64,000 bases of DNA. Source: Limnobacter litoralis (lineage in GTDB: Bacteria > Pseudomonadota > Gammaproteobacteria > Burkholderiales > Burkholderiaceae_B). The notes under the pieces were generated by a model. The model was not told the origin of the DNA. It was given only the letters and a program-made list of their open reading frames with translations, and did not search any database. Position numbers and translations under genes: made by a program. The stretch covers positions 124,001-188,000 of the forward strand of contig NZ_BSOJ01000032.1 in the NCBI RefSeq assembly GCF_030160455.1, given 5' to 3'. This document shows, piece by piece, positions 52,623 through 61,031 of the stretch. How positions within the stretch are numbered: the stretch's first letter is position 1; every line of letters starts with the position of its first letter.

Positions 52623-53441
52623 ATGGCTTTTTTACACGACCCCACCACACTGTTTCTTTTCAAGCTGTTGGCTACGCTGTTGCTGTTGGCCAGTGGCTTT
52701 TTCGTCAACCGGGCACTGTCTTGGTCATTGCGCAGGCTTCACCCCAATCGGCCAGACAAGGCCCGTTCGCAGCTGGTGTTTGTGAAAAACCTGGTGCGGC
52801 TGGTGGTGTTCGTGTGTCTGGTGATCGTGTGGGCCTCTCAGATTTCGGGGGCCCTGCTGTCGGTGGCTGCCATCGCCGGTGCGCTGATCATCACCGGCAA
52901 GGAGTTTGTTCTCAGTCTGTTTGGTTATGTGAACATTTCGTTGGCGAAACCCTTTCGCATTGGCGACTACATTGAAATTGGCGTGCAAAACGGGCGAGTG
53001 ATTGACATCGACCTGCTGACCACCAAGTTGTTTGAAATTGGCCCCTCGGGCAAATACACCGGGCGGCGTCTGGCGGTGCCCAATTCGATGGTATTTACCC
53101 ACACGGTGAAGCATTCTTCCATGTTGGGGCATTTCAGCCTGTATCAAATTGAAATCATCTTGCCGTTCACTGCAGACACCAAGCGGGCCGAGGAAGTGGC
53201 CTTGAAGGTGGCCAAGGCAGTGGCCGATGAATGGGTAGAGGCCGCAGACCGCTACTTCGACATGATCGAGGTGGCTGATTTTGTGGATTTGCCCAGCGCG
53301 CACCCTGCCGTGTTCTGGCAGGCCTACAACGAGTTGGCGCACAAAATGATTATTCGCATGGCCTGCCCACTCGACAAGCGGGGCGACGCCGAGCAGGCGG
53401 TTTATCGTGGCTTTTGGCAGGAATTCGGGCCCGTGCGCTAA
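52623..53441 (+). CDS. MscS-family mechanosensitive channel
   Basis: 272 residues. Three membrane segments (about 10-30, 55-75 and 77-98), the last being the pore helix (SVAAIAGALIITGKEFVLSL). The beta domain entry reads SLAKPFRIGDYIEI. It resembles small MscS-type channels. It releases solutes under osmotic downshock in the family. Confidence 0.87.
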   Translation: MAFLHDPTTLFLFKLLATLLLLASGFFVNRALSWSLRRLHPNRPDKARSQLVFVKNLVRLVVFVCLVIVWASQISGALLSVAAIAGALIITGKEFVLSLFGYVNISLAKPFRIGDYIEIGVQNGRVIDIDLLTTKLFEIGPSGKYTGRRLAVPNSMVFTHTVKHSSMLGHFSLYQIEIILPFTADTKRAEEVALKVAKAVADEWVEAADRYFDMIEVADFVDLPSAHPAVFWQAYNELAHKMIIRMACPLDKRGDAEQAVYRGFWQEFGPVR

Positions 53442-53462
53442 AGCGATCTAATCGGGACGGGC

Positions 53463-53855
53463 TTATTGGCCCTTTTCGCGATATTTCATCAACTCGCGGG
53501 TCAGCCACGCATTGCTGGTCTGCTCGGGCTGGTTGGGGCACTTGACGGTGTACACCCGGCCGCTCAATTCGCTTTTGGTGGCGGCCAGTTTGATGAAGTC
53601 CTCTGTTGTCAGAATGTCGTCCCAGTAGTAATTCAACTTGCGTTCAATGTGCTTTCGCGCTTCCGGGCCTTTGTGCGCGCTTCCATTCCTGTTGTAGGTG
53701 CAGTCGCTTTGTTGAACAAAATCAAGAAGGTGGTTGATTTCAGCCTGGGTGGATTTGGCGGGCGATGCTTCTGCAGCCAGGGCTGTAAACACCATGAAAA
53801 GCCCCAGAATGGCGATCATCAAAAAGCGGGTAACGGCGTTGTTTTTCACATTCAT
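53463..53855 (-). CDS. DUF5329-type (YfeK-like) periplasmic protein
   Basis: About 130 residues with a signal peptide (MNVKNNAVTRFLMIAILGLF, then ALAAEA). The core INHLLDFVQQSDCTYNRNGS and HIERKLNYYWDDILTTEDFI matches the DUF5329/YfeK group; two Cys (QQSDC and VKC) may form a disulfide. A GTG start 21 bases upstream is possible. Function unknown. Confidence 0.8.
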   Translation of the reverse strand: MNVKNNAVTRFLMIAILGLFMVFTALAAEASPAKSTQAEINHLLDFVQQSDCTYNRNGSAHKGPEARKHIERKLNYYWDDILTTEDFIKLAATKSELSGRVYTVKCPNQPEQTSNAWLTRELMKYREKGQ

Positions 53856-54018
53856 GTCCTTTTTTTGCGAATGCACATTCTACTTTGTGCATTGACAGTG
53901 GGGTTATCCCCACTTACCTTTACATCAGTCAATGTTACATTTGAAATAACAAACAAACGTTTGACTGAATAAAAAAGCAGTCCACCTGCACCAAGCCCAC
54001 CGTTGGAGAACACGACAG

Positions 54019-55014
54019 ATGGTTAAAGAAGTCGCCGCCGCACAGACTGGCATGCATCAGCTTGAATTGGCCTTTCTGAAAGATGTTGGACCGAAATACC
54101 TCACCCTGGCCCGCGCGCCCCATGGACTGAAGATCCGCCAATGGAAAAGCCGTTCTACCGTGCCCCTGCTGAACAAGCTGCATGCCGGTTTTTCGGGTTT
54201 GAAGCGCAAGCAGGCCTTGGTGGATGATCATCGGCTGGTCTGGCTGGAAGGTGGTTTGCCCGAGGGCACGCCCGTTGTCCTGCTTCATGGTTTTGCATCC
54301 AACAAGGAAAACTGGCTGTCGCTGGTGCCTTTTTTGTTGCGCCACTATCGCGTGTTTGTGCTGGACCTGCCCGGCTGGGGTGAAAGCACCTTCAACGCCA
54401 ACTTGCCTTACGGCCTCGACGACCAGGTGGCCCGTGTGGCCAGTTGGATGCAGGCACACGTGTCAGGCAAGGCGCATGTGGTTGGCAACTCCGTAGGGGG
54501 CATTGTGGCGGGCTTGTTGGCAGGCCGCCACCCCGAACTGACCAAAACCGTGTGTTTGATGAATCCGGCAGGGGCCAAGGGAAGCAACGCCACACGATTT
54601 GAAGATGGCTTGCGCAAAGGGCAAAACCCGATGATTGTCGAGAGCCTGGCCGGTGCCCACACCCTGCTGAGTCTCGCCATTCACAGCAAGCCGATTGCAT
54701 TGGCCCTGGCCCCATTGATGGCGCAAGACCTGATCAACCGTCGGCACGTGAACCGCCACCTGTTTCATCAGATGTTTGTGAATGCCCCCGATGAAAGCAA
54801 GCGCGGCATGTGCAACATCGAGTCACCTGCCTTGATCATGTGGGGCAAAGAGGACAAGTTGGTGCATTACACCGGCGCGTTTCTGTATCAGGAAGTCATT
54901 CCCGGTTCAGAGCTTGTTTTGTTTGATCAGGTTGGCCACCTGCCCATGGTCGAGATCCCAATGAAAACCACCAAAACCCTCCAGAACTTCTGGAAATCGG
55001 TCGAATCCGAATAA
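54019..55014 (+). CDS. Alpha/beta hydrolase
   Basis: 331 residues. Oxyanion motif VVLLHGFASNKENW, nucleophile Ser in VVGNSVGGIVAG and His in DQVGHLPMVE. The N-terminal 80 residues before the hydrolase fold are not assigned. A downstream lipoprotein gene follows after 36 bases. Confidence 0.9.
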   Translation: MVKEVAAAQTGMHQLELAFLKDVGPKYLTLARAPHGLKIRQWKSRSTVPLLNKLHAGFSGLKRKQALVDDHRLVWLEGGLPEGTPVVLLHGFASNKENWLSLVPFLLRHYRVFVLDLPGWGESTFNANLPYGLDDQVARVASWMQAHVSGKAHVVGNSVGGIVAGLLAGRHPELTKTVCLMNPAGAKGSNATRFEDGLRKGQNPMIVESLAGAHTLLSLAIHSKPIALALAPLMAQDLINRRHVNRHLFHQMFVNAPDESKRGMCNIESPALIMWGKEDKLVHYTGAFLYQEVIPGSELVLFDQVGHLPMVEIPMKTTKTLQNFWKSVESE

Positions 55015-55050
55015 ACTTGGGTCAGGAATAACTGACAACAAGGGGTTTGC

Positions 55051-55350
55051 ATGAAATTTCGTTCAGGAGCAGTGGCCGTATTGTGTCTGGCAGCATTGGC
55101 ATTGACTGCGTGCAGCAAGAAACTGGAAGGCACCTACAAAGACGATTTGGGTTTGCAAAAGTACGAGTTCAAGTCGGATGGCAATGTGTACGTGTCTACC
55201 ATGGGCATCACCAAAGAAAGCAAGTACACCGTTGAAGACAAAAAGGTGAAGATCAAAAACGGCGACGACGTCACCATTTATGACCTTCAGGACGACGGTA
55301 CCATCAAAGGGCCCTTGGGCATGTTGCTCAAGCCCCAGCCCGGCAAATAA
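55051..55350 (+). CDS. Small lipoprotein, hypothetical
   Basis: 99 residues with lipobox LALTACSKK (Cys about 21). The mature part (LEGTYKDDLGLQKYEFKSDG) resembles a small META or lipocalin-like beta domain. Lys and Asp content is high. Function unknown. Confidence 0.75.
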   Translation: MKFRSGAVAVLCLAALALTACSKKLEGTYKDDLGLQKYEFKSDGNVYVSTMGITKESKYTVEDKKVKIKNGDDVTIYDLQDDGTIKGPLGMLLKPQPGK

Positions 55351-56118
55351 TTACTTCTTTCTGGCGGCCGCCAGTTGCGCCTGCAAGGCATCAATGCGCT
55401 GGTGGTTGTCTTCTGAACCGATGTAAGTTCTGAACAGCCACTCCTGGGTGCGCATGGACGTGTCCAGGTCTTGGTTCAGCACCACATTTGACAGGCGTTT
55501 GGTTTCAGCCAGTGCGGCCCGGTCGTAGCCTGCCATGTCTTTTGCAATTTGCGCCACGCTGCTCAACAGTTCGCCTTCTGCAAACACTTTGCTGACATAT
55601 CCCATGCGTTCGGCTTCAGCCGCGTCATAGATTCGGCCTGTCAGGGCCACTTCCTTGGCTCGGCCCAGGCCGATGATGCGCCACAGGGGGTCCATGATGG
55701 GGGTCAGTGACAGCACAATTTCACGCTGCCCGAACTTTGCGCGTGTGGAGGCATAGCGAATGTCACACATCATCGTCAGGTCGAAACCTCCGGCAATGGC
55801 TGCACCGCCAACCGCGCAAATCACGGGCTGTTCTGCAAACAGGATGGCGCGGTATGCCCTGTGAAACAGCGCGGTGTAGGCCTCGTTGCTGACTTTCTCC
55901 AGCTTTCGAATTTCATTGAGGTCAAAGCCAGCCGAAAAATAGCGCTCTCCACCGGTCAACACAATCACATTCACGTCCTGGCGATGCCCCAGGTTTTTGA
56001 ACATGTTCTCAATTTCCAGCAGCACGTCGGGTGCCAGCGCGTTGCCTTTGTCCGGGCGATGAATGGTGACCGTGGCCACTTTGTGTTCAATGTGAAGCTG
56101 TAGGTACTGGAATTCCAT
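55351..56118 (-). CDS. Enoyl-CoA hydratase/isomerase-family protein
   Basis: A 255-residue crotonase-fold protein. CoA-contact region RPDKGNALAPDVL, oxyanion loop GGERYFSAGFDLNEI and the AVGGAAIAGGFDLTMMCDIRYAS segment. Hydratase and isomerase activities cannot be separated from sequence; the usual paired catalytic Glu residues are not both obvious. ATG 56116-56118 chosen (MEFQYLQLHIEH); starts further upstream add an unrelated tail. Confidence 0.87.
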   Translation of the reverse strand: MEFQYLQLHIEHKVATVTIHRPDKGNALAPDVLLEIENMFKNLGHRQDVNVIVLTGGERYFSAGFDLNEIRKLEKVSNEAYTALFHRAYRAILFAEQPVICAVGGAAIAGGFDLTMMCDIRYASTRAKFGQREIVLSLTPIMDPLWRIIGLGRAKEVALTGRIYDAAEAERMGYVSKVFAEGELLSSVAQIAKDMAGYDRAALAETKRLSNVVLNQDLDTSMRTQEWLFRTYIGSEDNHQRIDALQAQLAAARKK

Positions 56119-56329
56119 GAAATGCTCTCTGTCTCTCATTGTTGTGATGGGGAAATCCCGAATTGCCTTGTAACGTTTTGTAACAACTTGTCGCGACGTT
56201 TGACCTGATTTACCACTTCTTTTCGTGGTTTTGAAAAACAGGGTCGGGTACACAATAACTCAAATGGGCTATCCCCTGATGCAGGTTGTGCGCCCAGACC
56301 CCGATCAAAATTCTGCGGAAAAAGACCCC

Positions 56330-57529
56330 ATGGCAAATCAGGACAATTTAAAAGGGACCTTGGAAAAAATCGTACCACTGCTGGCCCTTGTGTTTTCTTT
56401 GGCACTGGCGTCTGCGGGTGCATTTGTCGGTCAGGCCTGGATTGGACTGGCCTTTGGCCTGGTGGCCGTGGTAATTGGTTTTGTGGCAGGGCGGCTTGGG
56501 CAGTCAAAGTCCGACCCCGTCGAGCAGACCCGGCAGGCCGAAGAAGACCTCCGCATAGAGCAACAAAACACCCATGATCAGCACGAGTTTCATGAACTCG
56601 GTGAGCGCTGGGTTCCGACATTGAGCAATCAGTTGAAAACGGCCAACCAGCAGATGGAGCAGGGCATCGTTCAATTGACCGATTCATTTGGTGAAATTCA
56701 CCAAAAGCTGAATGAAACCGTAAAACTGGCCACCGAGGCTGCTGGCGTGTTGGGCCAGAGCACTGGCGGTGGCAGCGGTCTGTCTGAAAGTGTGCAGCAC
56801 ACTTTGACAGGCATGTTGAGCGACATCAAAAAGTCATTGGATGAAAAAGCCGTGATTTTTCAGGAAGTACGCGGATTTGTGACCTCCACCGATGAACTTG
56901 CCAAAATGGCCACTTCGGTAGAGGAACTGGCAGGCAAGACGAATTTGCTGGCCTTGAATGCGGCCATCGAAGCCGCTCGCGCAGGTGAGGAAGGCCGAGG
57001 CTTTTCAATCGTGGCCGATGAGGTGCGCAAACTGTCCATGTTGTCGGCAGACACAGGGTTGAAAATCCGCCAGCGTGTGGAGCAGATCGCTCAGGCTGCG
57101 CGCCGTGCAGGCGAGGGCGCCAAAAAAATGGAAGCGTCTGACCAGCACATGCTGGCAAGCGCCAATGAGGTGCTTCACGAGGTGGTCAGCCGCTTTGATG
57201 AAGTGACTGTGCCCTTGCATCACGCCAGTGAAAACATCATTCACAACACACGTCAGGTGTCATCCAGCCTGAACAGCGCAGTTGTGCATTTTCAGTTTCA
57301 AGATCGGGTGTCTCAAATTCTTGGGCATGTGGACGACAGTCTTCAAATGGTTCGGCAGCAGGTCAGCATGGGTTACAGCGGCCTGAATACGGCTGAGTTG
57401 ATGCATGAACTTGAAAAGAATTACACCATGGCCGAAGAGCGCCACAATCACGGCGGCGCAGCCACAGCGGTGAAAAAGGCAGCAACCCCTGTGGCCAAGC
57501 CAGCAGACGACGACATTACATTTTTCTGA
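56330..57529 (+). CDS. Methyl-accepting chemotaxis protein with N-terminal membrane hairpin
   Basis: 399 residues from ATG 56330. Two hydrophobic segments at about 13-32 and 35-53 form a membrane hairpin with no periplasmic sensor. The signalling domain is clear: [20 protein letters not shown], then [18 protein letters not shown]. The protein has long coiled-coil stretches before and after this tip. Lack of a ligand domain suggests that it senses membrane state or through partners. It heads a che operon. Confidence 0.88.
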   Translation: MANQDNLKGTLEKIVPLLALVFSLALASAGAFVGQAWIGLAFGLVAVVIGFVAGRLGQSKSDPVEQTRQAEEDLRIEQQNTHDQHEFHELGERWVPTLSNQLKTANQQMEQGIVQLTDSFGEIHQKLNETVKLATEAAGVLGQSTGGGSGLSESVQHTLTGMLSDIKKSLDEKAVIFQEVRGFVTSTDELAKMATSVEELAGKTNLLALNAAIEAARAGEEGRGFSIVADEVRKLSMLSADTGLKIRQRVEQIAQAARRAGEGAKKMEASDQHMLASANEVLHEVVSRFDEVTVPLHHASENIIHNTRQVSSSLNSAVVHFQFQDRVSQILGHVDDSLQMVRQQVSMGYSGLNTAELMHELEKNYTMAEERHNHGGAATAVKKAATPVAKPADDDITFF

Positions 57530-57541
57530 GAAAGAGTCGCT

Positions 57542-57907
57542 ATGAGCAAGACTATTCTGATTGTGGACGATTCAACCTCCTTGAGGCAGGTGGTTTCGAT
57601 GACCTTGAAAAGTCAGGGGTTTGATGTCGTCGAAGGCTGCGATGGCAAGGACGCGCTGACCAAGCTGGATGGCCGCAAAATCCATTTGATTGTGAGCGAC
57701 TTGAACATGCCGAACATGGACGGCTTGAGCTTTGTTCGGGAAGTCAAAAAACTGCCGAACTACAAATTTGTACCCATCATCATGCTGACCACTGAGTCGG
57801 ATGAAAAATTGAAATCCGAAGGCCAGCAGGCGGGGCTGAAAGCCTGGATGGTCAAGCCGTTCAAGCCCGAGCAAATGATTGCAGCAGTGAACAAGCTGGT
57901 TGCCTGA
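57542..57907 (+). CDS. cheY: CheY-type response regulator
   Basis: A 121-residue receiver-only protein. Acidic pair Asp9/Asp10, phospho-acceptor Asp53 in VSDLNMPNMDG, Thr in MLTTES and Lys in MVKPFKP. Between the MCP and STAS genes. It is the output of CheA in this cluster. Confidence 0.92.
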   Translation: MSKTILIVDDSTSLRQVVSMTLKSQGFDVVEGCDGKDALTKLDGRKIHLIVSDLNMPNMDGLSFVREVKKLPNYKFVPIIMLTTESDEKLKSEGQQAGLKAWMVKPFKPEQMIAAVNKLVA

Positions 57908-57938
57908 TGCAACCCTTGAACCCTTTGAGGAGCTGAAC

Positions 57939-58244
57939 ATGGAGACCCTGAACGACACCGTGGCTGCAACGCAGGCCTATGCGCTGGAATGTCTCACAAT
58001 TGCCGATTGTGGGCCCTTGTATGAGCGCATCAAGCAGGGTTTGGCACAGGGTGAATCCATCGTGCTGAACTTGAGTGATTGCCAGGAAGTGGACACCGCA
58101 GGTTTGCAATTTCTGGTGGCCATCCAAAATGACCCCGAAGTGAATTTGAAAGTGCATTGGACCAAACCCTCAGACACGGTGTCTCAAAAGGCGGCTCGCC
58201 TGGGCCTGACCTCGTGGATACACGCCGGCGCACTGGAGGTTTAA
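57939..58244 (+). CDS. STAS-domain protein
   Basis: A 101-residue STAS/MlaB-like protein. NLSDCQEVDTAGLQFLVAIQ is the characteristic loop; the Ser usually phosphorylated in anti-sigma antagonists is Thr in VDTAGLQ. ATG 57939 follows GAGGAG by 7 bases. Lies between cheY and cheA, an arrangement met in some non-flagellar or pilus-linked che operons. Confidence 0.85.
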   Translation: METLNDTVAATQAYALECLTIADCGPLYERIKQGLAQGESIVLNLSDCQEVDTAGLQFLVAIQNDPEVNLKVHWTKPSDTVSQKAARLGLTSWIHAGALEV

Positions 58245-58248
58245 GCAC

Positions 58249-60399
58249 ATGGCTTTTGAATTTGATCTTGAATCGTCACGCGGTGTGTTTTACACCGAGG
58301 CCCGTCAGCTATTGGGTGAAGTGGAATCGTATGTGTTGCAGTTGGAACAAGACCCGCATGACACAGAAACGCTGAATGCCGCATTTCGCGCAGCACACAC
58401 CATCAAGGGCAGTGCCGGGGTGTTTGGCTTGTCTGTGATTACGCATTTTGTACACGATCTTGAAACCGTGCTTGATCGGGTACGCAACGGTGAAATCGCC
58501 TTTGACGGGGCCATGAGCACGCTGGTGCTGGAGTGCCGAGACCACATTTCCAACCTAGTGGACGCCATTGAAGGGGGTGGAAACGCTGAACACGTCGGCG
58601 AGGATCTTGCACCTGTTCAATCGCAGTTGACCAAGCGCCTGCAATCCTATTTGCTGGACGCTGACCGGTCGTCTGATTCAGGCGGCGCAACCTTGCAAGA
58701 TCAAGCGGCCAGCCCGGCTGTTGCCACCGATGCCTTGTGGCACATCTCCGTTCGCCTCGGAAAATCCACCCTGTGCGATGGCTTCGACCCTGCACCGATT
58801 TTTGGCTATTTGTCCACCTACGGTGCCATTGAGGCAATTATTCCCGTACTCGACAAGTTGCCCGCCTTTTCTGATCTGGATCCCGAAGGCTGTTACCTCG
58901 GCTTTGAACTGCGCTTTCGCACGGACAAAAGCAAGAAAGACATCGAAGAGGCCTTTGAGTTTCTGACGCAGGAAAGCCAACTGAGGATATTGCCTCACCA
59001 ATGCAGCGTCGATGAATTTGACGCCCTGGTGGCCAGCTTGCCTGAAGAGGAGGGCCGAGCCCTGGAATTGCTGGAGCAGGCTGGTTTTACGCGGCCAGCT
59101 CCCCAGGTGCAGCTGGATCAATCCAGTGCCGTGGCAGAGCGACCTGCCGATGCCGTGGTCAATATTCCTGTTAGCCAGAAGAAGAAGGCCCCTGCAAAGG
59201 CATCTGCCTCTAGCCAGTTGATTCGTGTGCCTTCTGACAAGCTCGACGCTTTGATCAATCTGGTCGGTGAATTGGTGATTGCCAACGCCGGCACGGTTGA
59301 ACAGGCCAAGCAAATGAACAACGTCAGCATGCTGGAGGCCACCAGTGCCGTGGCAGGGTTGATTGAAGAAATTCGCGATGGTGCGCTCGGTTTGCGCATG
59401 GTTCAAATTGGTGAAACCTTCCAGCGATTCCAGCGCGTGGTGCGCGACATCTCCATGGGCATGGGCAAGCAGATCAGCCTGGACATACGTGGTGAAGAAA
59501 CCGAACTGGACAAAAGTGTGGTCGAAAAAATTGGCGACCCATTGATGCACCTGGTGCGCAATGCGCTGGATCACGGGCTTGAAACCCCTGCTGAGCGCGA
59601 AGCTGCCGGCAAGCCTTTGAATGGCCGACTCGGCCTGCACGCCTATCACGACAGCGGTCACATTGTGATTGAAGTGTCGGACGATGGCCGTGGCCTGGTG
59701 CGTGACAAAATTCTGAAGAAGGCCCTTGAAAAGGGCATCGTGACGCCGGAGCAAACGCTGAGCGATGCCGAGGTCAACATGCTGATTTTTGCCCCTGGGT
59801 TTTCGACGGCAGACCAGGTCACCGACATTTCGGGCCGCGGGGTAGGCATGGACGTGGTCAAACGCAACATTGAAGCGCTTCGTGGCTCTGTGCAGGTTCG
59901 TTCTGAGGCCGGCAAAGGCACCACGTTCGAAATTCGCCTGCCTTTGACACTGGCGATTATCGACGGCTTTACCATCGGCGTGGGCAATTCGGTTTATGTG
60001 ATCCCGCTCGGCTTTGTGCGGGAGTGTCTGGAGTTGCCCAGCTCGGCCCTGGTTGAAGACGACCGCATGGACATTCACTACGATTTGCGCGGTGAGTTCC
60101 TGCCCTGTGTGCGCCTTCGCAAGGTGTTTGATGTCAAGGGTCCGCGACCCAAACGCGAGAACATCATCGTGGTCAGCTTTGGTGGCGTGAAGGCAGGCAT
60201 TGTGACCGACCAACTGCACGGTGAAAGCCAGACCGTGATCAAGCCCCTAGGCACCCTGTTTGAACAGAACAAGGCCATCAGCGGCGCAACAATACTGGGC
60301 TCGGGCGATGTGGCATTGATCATCGACGTGCCCAAGCTGATCGGGGAAGTGGCCCACATCACCGCGCGCCAGAGCGACCGCTTGCGCCTTGTCAGCTGA
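58249..60399 (+). CDS. cheA: CheA histidine kinase
   Basis: 716 residues. Hpt domain with phospho-His50 (AAHTIKGSAG). Dimerisation about 320-390, HATPase with HLVRNALDHGLETP, GRGVGMDVVKRNI and GKGTTFEIRLPLT, and a CheW-like C-terminal domain (about 575-710). Only 4 bases after the STAS gene. One Hpt only, so not a ChpA-type giant. Confidence 0.94.
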   Translation: MAFEFDLESSRGVFYTEARQLLGEVESYVLQLEQDPHDTETLNAAFRAAHTIKGSAGVFGLSVITHFVHDLETVLDRVRNGEIAFDGAMSTLVLECRDHISNLVDAIEGGGNAEHVGEDLAPVQSQLTKRLQSYLLDADRSSDSGGATLQDQAASPAVATDALWHISVRLGKSTLCDGFDPAPIFGYLSTYGAIEAIIPVLDKLPAFSDLDPEGCYLGFELRFRTDKSKKDIEEAFEFLTQESQLRILPHQCSVDEFDALVASLPEEEGRALELLEQAGFTRPAPQVQLDQSSAVAERPADAVVNIPVSQKKKAPAKASASSQLIRVPSDKLDALINLVGELVIANAGTVEQAKQMNNVSMLEATSAVAGLIEEIRDGALGLRMVQIGETFQRFQRVVRDISMGMGKQISLDIRGEETELDKSVVEKIGDPLMHLVRNALDHGLETPAEREAAGKPLNGRLGLHAYHDSGHIVIEVSDDGRGLVRDKILKKALEKGIVTPEQTLSDAEVNMLIFAPGFSTADQVTDISGRGVGMDVVKRNIEALRGSVQVRSEAGKGTTFEIRLPLTLAIIDGFTIGVGNSVYVIPLGFVRECLELPSSALVEDDRMDIHYDLRGEFLPCVRLRKVFDVKGPRPKRENIIVVSFGGVKAGIVTDQLHGESQTVIKPLGTLFEQNKAISGATILGSGDVALIIDVPKLIGEVAHITARQSDRLRLVS

Positions 60400-60432
60400 T
60401 CGAACTCAACGAATTTTTGAAGGAACACCACC

Positions 60433-61017
60433 ATGGACGACTTGAACAAACAGATTGCCCGCAGCGCACAGGGAGATGCCGCATTGGACCAGTACCTGAC
60501 TTTTCAGGTGAATCAGCAAAAACTGGCCGTGGACATTTTGCGCATCAAGGAAATCATTGAATTTGACCGCATCACCGTGGTGCCCATGATGCAGCAGTGC
60601 ATTGACGGCGTCATCAACTTGCGCGGCTCCGTGGTGCCGGTGGTTAACTTGAGTGCGCGTTTTGGACAGGGCAAAACCCAGCCGGGCAGACGCACTTGCA
60701 TTGTGATTCTGGAAAGCCAGTTGGCCGATGAAACGCAAGTGGTCGGCTTCTTGGTGGACGCTGTCAATGCTGTGGTCGATGTTCCTGTGGACCAGATTGC
60801 GCCACCTCCACAATTTGGCGCGGGCATCAAGACCGATTTTTTGCGCGGCATTGGCAAAGTGGACGACGAGTTTGTCATGCTGCTGAACGTGGAAAAGCTG
60901 CTGGACTTTCACATTCCTTCCGATCTGGAGGAGGCCGCTGCTGCAGCCCATGCCGCTGCGGCCGTCACAGCCGGTTCAGGCGCGGCTCAAACCCAGGTTG
61001 AAACGGCTGAATTCTAG
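60433..61017 (+). CDS. cheW: CheW coupling protein
   Basis: A 194-residue CheW. Core YLTFQVNQQKLAVDILRIKE, INLRGSVVPVVNLSARFG and VGFLVDAVNAVVDV. An Ala-rich tail (EEAAAAAHAAAAVTAGSGAA) of about 25 residues is longer than usual. AAGGAACACCACC precedes the ATG. Last gene of the che cluster; cheR, cheB and cheD are not present nearby. Confidence 0.92.
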   Translation: MDDLNKQIARSAQGDAALDQYLTFQVNQQKLAVDILRIKEIIEFDRITVVPMMQQCIDGVINLRGSVVPVVNLSARFGQGKTQPGRRTCIVILESQLADETQVVGFLVDAVNAVVDVPVDQIAPPPQFGAGIKTDFLRGIGKVDDEFVMLLNVEKLLDFHIPSDLEEAAAAAHAAAAVTAGSGAAQTQVETAEF

Positions 61018-61031
61018 CCCCTCGAACGGAA

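Noticed and set aside
58678-60219. 513-codon minus-strand frame inside cheA
   Set aside because: Antisense shadow of a certain cheA; no domain pattern.
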